Source: an uncultured Neokomagataea sp.
GTDB taxonomy: Bacteria; Pseudomonadota; Alphaproteobacteria; Acetobacterales; Acetobacteraceae
Assembly (NCBI RefSeq): GCF_946476835.1
Contig: NZ_CAMKWA010000006.1
Location: 62,001-126,000 of the forward strand
DNA length: 64,000 nt
Direction of reading: 5' to 3'
In this document: piece by piece, positions 58,379-64,000 of the stretch
Numbering within the stretch: position 1 is the stretch's first letter
Layout of the letters: every line of letters begins with the position of its first letter
Translations under genes and position numbers: made by a program
The notes under the pieces: generated by a model
The model's input: only the letters and a program-made list of their open reading frames with translations
The model's database searches: none
Told to the model about the DNA's origin: nothing

Positions 58379-59395
58379 TTATAATGTTTTTGTCGGGAAA
58401 AAACGCTTTTTAAGACGTTGGAAGAACTTATCTTCCTTCTGTGTATGCGGCGTTACGGGCTGTTGTGGCAATACAGGTAAGAAATCGGGCGCGGTCCTAG
58501 CAGCCGCTGGGCGGGGGGGCTCTGAGGAGAGGGCTTGGGGCGTAGGTGTTTGCGTCGCCTGCGGTTGAAAGCGTGTTGTAGACGCACGACCAACACCGAA
58601 GTCTGCGGCGAGGAAAGGGCGCGCTTGCGCAATGGCAGTGCTGTGGTCCGGGTTCTGTGCAAACCACGTCAAAATCCAGTCTGGCAGAAGCGCTGCCAAA
58701 GGGGAATCTGAAATGAGTAAACGTCCTTGTGGGTAATAAAACGAGGGGCGTTCCGTTGTTACATCAGTAGGCCAGATAAGATAGAAAATCTGCCCGGCTT
58801 CTGGGTCATGAAAACGATAAGCCGTATGACTGATGAGATCTAACGGAATTTGCGCCCGCAATGGTGCCCCTGAAAAAGGTGAGGTGAGGACCAGTGCATC
58901 TGCGTTAGGGCGCGTCTGTAAAAGGGTGGTAATTCGTCCTTTAGGTATCACGTCCCCATTGGGGCAGGTAAGAGCCTCACCGCTATCAGCGTGACCGGAT
59001 GGGATGTGAACGAGATGGTCTGTATGTTGATCAAGCCATACGGAGGCGAGTTCACGCAATGCGGTGATGGGTAAGTCATCACGGAAAAGAGACGCATTAG
59101 GGTTGGGGGCACCGCTCAAGACACCGTCTGTCAGGGGCTGGAAGAGCGGTTCCAAAGCGTTGAGCAGTGCGTGTTGCTCATCCGCGGGTAAGGCGAGAGC
59201 ATGGCTGCTGCGATAGGTATCAGCCGAGAGCCACCAGCAGGCTTCACGGCCGCTGGCGCTTTCTGTGAACAGCACGACGCTAAACCCGTCGGCAATGTAG
59301 TGACGTGATGTCACCTCCCAACCGGGGTAAAGCTGAGTTACGGCTTCACCGTTTAGGATGATCCCGCCGAGGGAAGTCGTGCTGTTAGATGTCAT
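58379..59395 (-). CDS. Conserved protein of unknown function downstream of hslO
   Basis: A 338-residue protein without signal peptide or membrane helix. Residues 1-265 look like an ordered cytoplasmic domain (GWEVTSRHYIADGFSVVLFT, LDLISHTAYRFHDPEAGQIF, LPDWILTWFAQNPDHS); the rest is Pro/Ala/Thr-rich and ends in a basic patch (FFQRLKKRFFPTKTL). No family recognised. It starts by ATGA overlap with hslO, so it is translated with it; a role near stress or protein quality control is only a guess. Confidence 0.68.
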   Translation of the reverse strand: MTSNSTTSLGGIILNGEAVTQLYPGWEVTSRHYIADGFSVVLFTESASGREACWWLSADTYRSSHALALPADEQHALLNALEPLFQPLTDGVLSGAPNPNASLFRDDLPITALRELASVWLDQHTDHLVHIPSGHADSGEALTCPNGDVIPKGRITTLLQTRPNADALVLTSPFSGAPLRAQIPLDLISHTAYRFHDPEAGQIFYLIWPTDVTTERPSFYYPQGRLLISDSPLAALLPDWILTWFAQNPDHSTAIAQARPFLAADFGVGRASTTRFQPQATQTPTPQALSSEPPRPAAARTAPDFLPVLPQQPVTPHTQKEDKFFQRLKKRFFPTKTL

Positions 59396-60330
59396 GCAGG
59401 GTCCGTTGCGCTCAGATTGTCACGTGAGAAGCGGAAGTCGTGATTGCAGAACTCACATTTCATGGTGATCACGCCATTTTCTGCCATGTGATCAAGATCA
59501 TCGTCACTGAAACGCGTCAGAACGTTTACGAGGCGTGAACGTGAGCAATGGCAAGAATAAGCAAGAGCACGTGGTGCACTATCTTGAACGTCGAGCGTAC
59601 CGAACAAGCGATGGGTCAGGTCTTGTGCTGAAAGCTTCTCGTTAAAGAGTTCGTTTTCGCGCAAGGTATCAGCGAAGGCGCATGCTGTTTCCCAAGCATC
59701 TTCGGCATCATTTTGCTGTGTATCGGCACCGCCGTCAGCAGCAATGCGCTCTAGGACCAAAGCACCAGCTTGCCAGCCATTAGGGCCGCGTGTGCAGAAC
59801 AGCCGGATATGGCAAGCATGTTGTTCACTGGTGGTAAAGTAGTGCTCAGCCATTTCTGAGAGGGTTTGGCCTTTGATTTCGACCACGCCTTGATGGCGCT
59901 CTGTGTCTGGCCCTTGGTCGATGGTAAATGCGAGATAACCGTTACCCAAAAGTCCAGCGGCATCTTCCGGCAGGGCGCTGGTATCCGCATCATCATCAAG
60001 ACGTGCGAGGCCACGAATGCCACCGTTATTGGTCGCATCCGCCAAGAGCATGGAGACGGGACCGTCCCCTTTCACTTGTAGGGACAAAGAGCCTTGGAAT
60101 TTCAGCGCGGACGCCATAGCTGCCACGAGCGCAAGAGCTTGCCCATTTAAGCGGGCAACATTGTCCGGCACATCATGGCGCGACAAGATAGCGTCAGCAA
60201 GCGCACCAAGGCGGACGATACGGCCACGCACGGGGGAGCGTTCAAGGTGGAATGGGACGACCCCTCCAGCGACCACCATGTCGGGGACGTCAGGGCGTGT
60301 CGTATCAAGAAAAGGCGGCTGGTCGATCAA
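59392..60330 (-). CDS. hslO: Redox-regulated chaperonin Hsp33
   Basis: A 312-residue Hsp33, a holdase activated by oxidation and heat. The N-terminal substrate part has ARLNGQALALVAAMASALKF, the linker follows, and the C-terminal redox switch holds the zinc cysteines as CxC in ALAYSCHCSRSRLVNVL and CxxC in MKCEFCNHDFRF. The length is near E. coli HslO (about 292). A perfect 16-bp palindrome lies 19 bp before the start codon. It overlaps a downstream unknown gene by 4 bases. Confidence 0.95.
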   Translation of the reverse strand: MIDQPPFLDTTRPDVPDMVVAGGVVPFHLERSPVRGRIVRLGALADAILSRHDVPDNVARLNGQALALVAAMASALKFQGSLSLQVKGDGPVSMLLADATNNGGIRGLARLDDDADTSALPEDAAGLLGNGYLAFTIDQGPDTERHQGVVEIKGQTLSEMAEHYFTTSEQHACHIRLFCTRGPNGWQAGALVLERIAADGGADTQQNDAEDAWETACAFADTLRENELFNEKLSAQDLTHRLFGTLDVQDSAPRALAYSCHCSRSRLVNVLTRFSDDDLDHMAENGVITMKCEFCNHDFRFSRDNLSATDPA

Positions 60331-60348
60331 AAAATATTCCTTTCTGGA

Positions 60349-60364
60349 CGCGTTCTAGAACGCG
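60349..60364. promoter_or_regulatory. Perfect 16-bp palindrome upstream of hslO
   Basis: CGCGTTCTAGAACGCG reads the same on both strands and lies 19 bp before the hslO start codon; an operator is plausible. It is not the CIRCE element. Confidence 0.55.
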
Positions 60365-60369
60365 ACAAG

Positions 60370-60393
60370 ATCGGTGCGGTTTTCCGCACCGAT
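60370..60393 (-). terminator. Hairpin between argF and hslO
   Basis: Perfect 10-bp stem ATCGGTGCGG (60370-60379) with CCGCACCGAT (60384-60393) and 4-nt loop, 8 bases after the argF stop. No T run; it probably limits read-through from argF. Confidence 0.55.
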
Positions 60394-60401
60394 GCGTGGG
60401 A

Positions 60402-61370
60402 TTAGTCGTGTTCTGCACCGAGAGCCCACAGCAGCAGACCTTTTTGAGAGTGCAGGCGGTTTTCCGCTTCATCAAACACAACAGAAGCAGGCCCCTCAAA
60501 GACTTCTTCTGTGACTTCTTCCCCTATATGGGCAGGCAAGCAGTGTAAGAACAGGGCCCCAGTTGCAGCTTTTGCCATGAGATCGGCATTGACCTGATAG
60601 GGGCGAAACGCATCCAAACGGGCATCACGGTCACTATCCCCCATGCTGACCCATGTGTCCGTAAGAACGGCATGTGCGCCTGTCACGGCGTCTTCTGGGT
60701 TGGAGAAAAGTTCGATGCTCGCGCCATTTTGGCGTGCCCATGACACAACGGCCGGGTCCGGCTGGAATGCTTCTGGCGTCGCGATGCGGACTTTGAAATC
60801 AAGGCGTGCGGCTGCTTCCATGAGGGAAGTAGCAACGTTATTGCCATCACCAACCCATGCCAGTGTTTTGCCAGTAATCGGGCCGCGATGTTCTTCAAAC
60901 GTCAGAATATCAGCCAAAATTTGAATGGGGTGAGAGACAGGCGTTAGGCCGTTAATGACGGGTACGCTGCTCCATTGTGCCATTTCGCGCAGGGCCGCAT
61001 CATTGCCTGTACGTAGGACAATGACGTCCAAAAAGCGGGAGAGAACACGTGCAGTATCGGCAATGCTTTCACCGCGGCCAAGCTGCATGTCACCGGGGGA
61101 GAGGACGGTGGTGCGTCCTCCCAACTGCCCCATGCCGACTTCAAAGGAAACGCGGGTACGCGTGGAAGGCTGAGCGAGGATTAGTCCTAAGCTACGGCCT
61201 TCCAGGGGGCGTGCAGGGTGCAATGGTAGGCGGCGGTCAATTTGTTGCGCTTTGACGCGTGCAGCCGTCTTCAAAATGGTGCGAAGGGTTTTTCCGCTGT
61301 GGTCACGAATATCGAGAAAGTGCCGGAGGTTGGACGTTTTCACGGTAGGTTTTTGTTCAGCGGGGCTCAC
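60402..61370 (-). CDS. argF: Ornithine carbamoyltransferase
   Basis: A 322-residue transcarbamylase forming citrulline from ornithine and carbamoyl phosphate in arginine synthesis. Motifs: carbamoyl phosphate loop PSTRTRVSFEVGMGQLGG, PVINGLTPVSHPIQILADIL, LAWVGDGNNVATSLMEAAAR, ornithine site TDTWVSMGDSD and the catalytic HCLPAHIGEEV. Length and order are normal. It starts by ATGA overlap with argD, so both are translated together. Confidence 0.96.
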   Translation of the reverse strand: MSPAEQKPTVKTSNLRHFLDIRDHSGKTLRTILKTAARVKAQQIDRRLPLHPARPLEGRSLGLILAQPSTRTRVSFEVGMGQLGGRTTVLSPGDMQLGRGESIADTARVLSRFLDVIVLRTGNDAALREMAQWSSVPVINGLTPVSHPIQILADILTFEEHRGPITGKTLAWVGDGNNVATSLMEAAARLDFKVRIATPEAFQPDPAVVSWARQNGASIELFSNPEDAVTGAHAVLTDTWVSMGDSDRDARLDAFRPYQVNADLMAKAATGALFLHCLPAHIGEEVTEEVFEGPASVVFDEAENRLHSQKGLLLWALGAEHD

Positions 61371-62572
61371 GATGCGCAGTCCTTTTTGGTTTCCGTTTTA
61401 TGGGAGGTGAGGGCATGTGCGGCTGCAATTAAGAGGTCACAAGCAGCGCGACAATCAGCTTGAGTGACAATCAGCGGCGGGACAAGGCGGAGGACGTTAT
61501 CCCCCGCGGTAACGGCCAGTAGGCCTTGTTGAACGACGGCGTTGAGCACATCCCCGACGGGCAGAGTGCAATGCAGACCGCGCATGAGGCCAAGGCCACG
61601 CACCGCGTCAAACACGCCGTTAGAGTTTTGGACGACGTCTTCCAGCATGGAACCAAAAGCGTGGCCAGTGGCGTCAATCTGCTCAATAATGCCGGGTTTA
61701 AGGATTTCGGTCATGACACAACGGCCAGCAGCGCAGGCGAGTGGATTGCCACCGAAAGTTGTGCCGTGAGAGCCGGGTGTCATGTGCTTGGCCACTTCTT
61801 CCGTGGCCAAGATGGCTCCGAGTGGGAAACCGCCGCCAATGCCTTTTGCAACGGACATAACGTCAGGCGTGATACCGGCCCATTCGTGCGCGAAGAGCTT
61901 TCCTGTACGCCCGACGCCAGTTTGGACTTCATCAAAGCCGAGGTAGAGGCCAAATTCATTACAGACCGCACGAAGGGCCTTCATGAAGTGAATATCAGCG
62001 GTTTTAATGCCGCTTTCCCCTTGGATCGGCTCGACAATGATGCCTGCGGTTTCGGGGGTGATGGCATCACGTAAGGTATTGGTGTTGTTGAATGGGATGT
62101 GGTCGAATCCATCAACAACGGGGCCGAAGCCTTTGAGATAGGCGGGATTTCCGCCTGCGGCGATCATGGCTAGCGTTCGTCCGTGGAAGGCACCGTCAAA
62201 GCACAGAATACGTGTGCGTTCGGGGTGGCCGTTCTCATATTGAGCGCGGCGGATCATTTTGACCATGCCTTCATTGGCTTCTGCACCGGAATTGCAGAAC
62301 AAAACCGAATCGGCAAAGGTGTTCTGCACCAGCAGATCTGCCAGTTCTTCGGATTGTGGCACGCGGTAGAGATTGGAAACATGCATGACCTTGCCCGCTT
62401 GTTCCGCAATGGTGCGGACCAATTTGGGGTGGGCGTGGCCAAGAGATGACACCGCGATGCCAGCACCAAAATCCATGAATCGTCGTCCGTCCGCCGTCTG
62501 CAGCCAAATGCCTTGGCCTTGCTCAAAGGCGAGGTCAGCACGGTTGTAGTTGGGCATAAGGGAGGCGATCAT
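61367..62572 (-). CDS. argD: Acetylornithine aminotransferase
   Basis: A class III PLP aminotransferase, 401 residues from this start, which makes N-acetylornithine and may also serve lysine synthesis (succinyl-DAP). The motifs include DFGAGIAVSSLGHAHPKLV, FCNSGAEANEGMVKMIRRAQ, CFDGAFHGRTLAMIAAGGNP, IIVEPIQGESGI, LGFDEVQTGVGRTGKLFAHE and the PLP lysine in DVMSVAKGIGGGFPLGA. ATGs at 62572 and 62557 are possible; AGGA precedes the first at a somewhat long distance. It is the first gene of an argD-argF operon. Confidence 0.94.
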   Translation of the reverse strand: MIASLMPNYNRADLAFEQGQGIWLQTADGRRFMDFGAGIAVSSLGHAHPKLVRTIAEQAGKVMHVSNLYRVPQSEELADLLVQNTFADSVLFCNSGAEANEGMVKMIRRAQYENGHPERTRILCFDGAFHGRTLAMIAAGGNPAYLKGFGPVVDGFDHIPFNNTNTLRDAITPETAGIIVEPIQGESGIKTADIHFMKALRAVCNEFGLYLGFDEVQTGVGRTGKLFAHEWAGITPDVMSVAKGIGGGFPLGAILATEEVAKHMTPGSHGTTFGGNPLACAAGRCVMTEILKPGIIEQIDATGHAFGSMLEDVVQNSNGVFDAVRGLGLMRGLHCTLPVGDVLNAVVQQGLLAVTAGDNVLRLVPPLIVTQADCRAACDLLIAAAHALTSHKTETKKDCAS

Positions 62573-62629
62573 GATGGTGATCAATCCTATTCATAAAAGG
62601 GTGTATTAAAGACGGATGTGGAACACGAA

Positions 62630-62671
62630 AGCCCCGCTCCGGTTCGTCCCTGGTGGGTTCCGGGCGGGGCT
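62630..62671 (-). terminator. Hairpin between D-aminopeptidase-like gene and argD
   Basis: A 12-bp stem with one bulged base: 62630-62637 and 62639-62642 pair with 62664-62671 and 62660-62663. On the minus strand it is followed by TTTCG. It separates the upstream leftward gene from argD. Confidence 0.5.
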
Positions 62672-62729
62672 AACATGTCATCACAGAACTATTCTGACGC
62701 CTGAAAACGCGTTCCGTCAAATGCTTCTG

Positions 62730-64000
62730 TCAGATTTTACGCGATATGCGTGTATAAATCAGGTCTCTGGCAAGCCAACAGCCGACACGAATGGTGTGAA
62801 TAGCACCGTTGTTTCGTTGCATATTCAGTGTCCAATCGCCTGGGGCTGTGTGGTCTAGGGCGCGAGGGCATGGCAGTACCCATAAATCGTGGGCAAGGCG
62901 TTGCAATGGCTCCATTTTCCCGTCGCCCAACATACCAGAGAAACCGCCATAGACAACGCCGCCATCTGCGGTGATGGATAAAGTGGCATCATCTAATTCC
63001 GCGCACACATATTCGCCCGCTAATGAGGTGATTTCATCATCTGGCGCGATGGGGCTGATATCTTTGGCACGTTCCAAATGTGTGGTGCGGTTCTCTTTAC
63101 GGTGCTCCATTTGAAGGGTGCTGTCATTGAGCGTGGTGAGGCATATGCCGCTGTTTTCGGCTTGGTTAGTGTCGCTGATGTTGAGCGTGTCGGGCAGCAT
63201 TAGGTAGTGTAAGCGTAACGCATGTTCGGCTTGGTCAATGCGTGCTGAAAGCCCGGTTTCGCGTTCACGGTACACGCCGGGAAGGGTGCTCTCTGCGGGC
63301 AGAGGAACTGGGTTTGGCGCTATGTTGAGGGCGGCACCAAGGAGTTCGGCAGCGGCATTTTGTGCGGGTGACATATGGTTGAACATTACCACAACCGATA
63401 AGCGCTCTGAGGCAACATGCAGACGGTGTGAGCGCCAGCCGCGTAAGGCTCCACCATGTGCAGTGACGGTTTTTCCATGCAGTGTTAGGTGCTGCAACCC
63501 GAAGCCATAAGGGGCGGGTGTACCGTTGCTGAAGGTGGTGGGGGCCGATAGACGGTTATAGAGGCTGTTGGGGTCATCACGCGTCGTATCAATGAAGCGT
63601 TCCCACGCAATCATGTCGTCCAAAGAGGCGCCGAGACCTGCATCACCGGTCCACCAGATATTATTGACGGCAGGGCGGAAACCCGTGGCGACGGAGCCTT
63701 CATAGCCGATTGTACCGTCGGGCATGGCCTGCGTTTCTGCGGCAAGAATGGCGCGCTCCATACCTGCGGGCTGGAAGACGGAAGCTTGGAGGATTTCTGC
63801 AAAGCTGCGGCCCGTATGCTCTTGCAGAGCATCTGATAGCAGGCGGAAGTTCTGATTGACGTAAGAATAGGATGTGCCGGGGGAAAATTGCAGGGAGCGT
63901 GTGCCGCGGATGACGCGTTCGGCTTCACGATCTCCGAAATATCCTTCGATGGGGGCACCATGCAGCATGGCGACGGCCCAGTAGTCGCGCAGGCCGGATT
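62730..64000 (-). CDS. Serine hydrolase, D-aminopeptidase-like (S12/beta-lactamase fold), 5' end outside window
   Basis: The C-terminal 423 residues of a penicillin-binding-protein-like hydrolase; the start and the SxxK motif lie beyond the window. Visible are SGLRDYWAVAMLHGAP at the edge, the Tyr-x-Asn motif in SYSYVNQNFRLLSDALQEHT, the third motif in HGKTVTAHGGALRGWRSHRL (HxG type), and then a long C-terminal part (about residues 215-412) that looks like two beta-barrel domains, as in Ochrobactrum D-aminopeptidase. That enzyme removes N-terminal D-residues from peptides; a DD-carboxypeptidase-related role is the alternative. The gap to argD contains a hairpin. Confidence 0.82.
   Translation of the reverse strand, partial: SGLRDYWAVAMLHGAPIEGYFGDREAERVIRGTRSLQFSPGTSYSYVNQNFRLLSDALQEHTGRSFAEILQASVFQPAGMERAILAAETQAMPDGTIGYEGSVATGFRPAVNNIWWTGDAGLGASLDDMIAWERFIDTTRDDPNSLYNRLSAPTTFSNGTPAPYGFGLQHLTLHGKTVTAHGGALRGWRSHRLHVASERLSVVVMFNHMSPAQNAAAELLGAALNIAPNPVPLPAESTLPGVYRERETGLSARIDQAEHALRLHYLMLPDTLNISDTNQAENSGICLTTLNDSTLQMEHRKENRTTHLERAKDISPIAPDDEITSLAGEYVCAELDDATLSITADGGVVYGGFSGMLGDGKMEPLQRLAHDLWVLPCPRALDHTAPGDWTLNMQRNNGAIHTIRVGCWLARDLIYTRISRKI

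Overview
The window looks like a chromosomal piece of an acetic acid bacterium (Acetobacteraceae; the Acetobacter/Gluconobacter/Neokomagataea group fits best, genus not resolved). The reasons are the periplasmic three-subunit FAD/cytochrome c dehydrogenase operon (53.4-57.3 kb), the alphaproteobacterial regulators (Ros/MucR, FlaF), an OlsB-type ornithine-lipid acyltransferase and the general protein style. No rRNA, tRNA, IS element or CRISPR array was seen.

Layout. 0-7.2 kb: end of dnaB, arfB, and a leftward RND efflux operon (permease, membrane fusion protein, NodT-type outer membrane factor, joined by 1-4 base overlaps). 7.4-27.5 kb: a compact contractile-tailed (Mu-like myovirus) prophage. 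It has a leftward repressor, two early genes, a promoter-terminator pair that looks like a phage late switch, then terminase small/large, portal, scaffold, coat, head-tail genes, sheath, tube, a frameshifting tail chaperone, an unusual basic protein where the tape measure should be, and hub, LysM-like, spike, gp25-like wedge, J, fibre, I and glycine-rich adhesin genes. No integrase, replication or lysis gene is visible. 27.6-34.3 kb: pgm, threonine aldolase, folD with a diverged MTHFR-like gene, and an M1-type metallopeptidase. 34.3-36.3 kb: flaF and flagellin. 36.5-41.6 kb: an EmrAB-type MFS drug pump with its own outer membrane factor and a TetR repressor, tied together by two copies of one 19-bp operator. 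41.7-52 kb: an OmpR/EnvZ-type two-component pair and housekeeping genes (NifU-type Fe-S carrier, nitroreductase, tsaB, rimI, TusA-like, Ros/MucR, Fur, olsB, lnt, an XRE regulator, a tyrosine phosphatase, a lipoprotein). 52.2 kb: an isolated YaaC-like gene. 53.4-57.3 kb: the dehydrogenase operon. 57.4-64 kb: a leftward run of a lipoprotein, an unknown protein, hslO, argF, argD and a partial D-aminopeptidase-like gene.

The most interesting region is the phage-like cluster. Its regulation can be partly read from the DNA: four copies of the palindrome TGGC-N5-GCCA around the repressor, a sigma70-like promoter followed about 35 bases later by an intrinsic terminator ahead of the morphogenesis genes (as at lambda pR'/tR'), further intrinsic terminators inside the late region, and a textbook -1 frameshift signal (A AAA AAC, 6-nt spacer, 7-bp stem) in the tail chaperone gene. 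A particle-forming module without integration or lysis functions and with an abnormal tape-measure slot could be a domesticated, gene-transfer-agent-like or otherwise repurposed particle, or simply a decaying prophage; sequence alone cannot decide.
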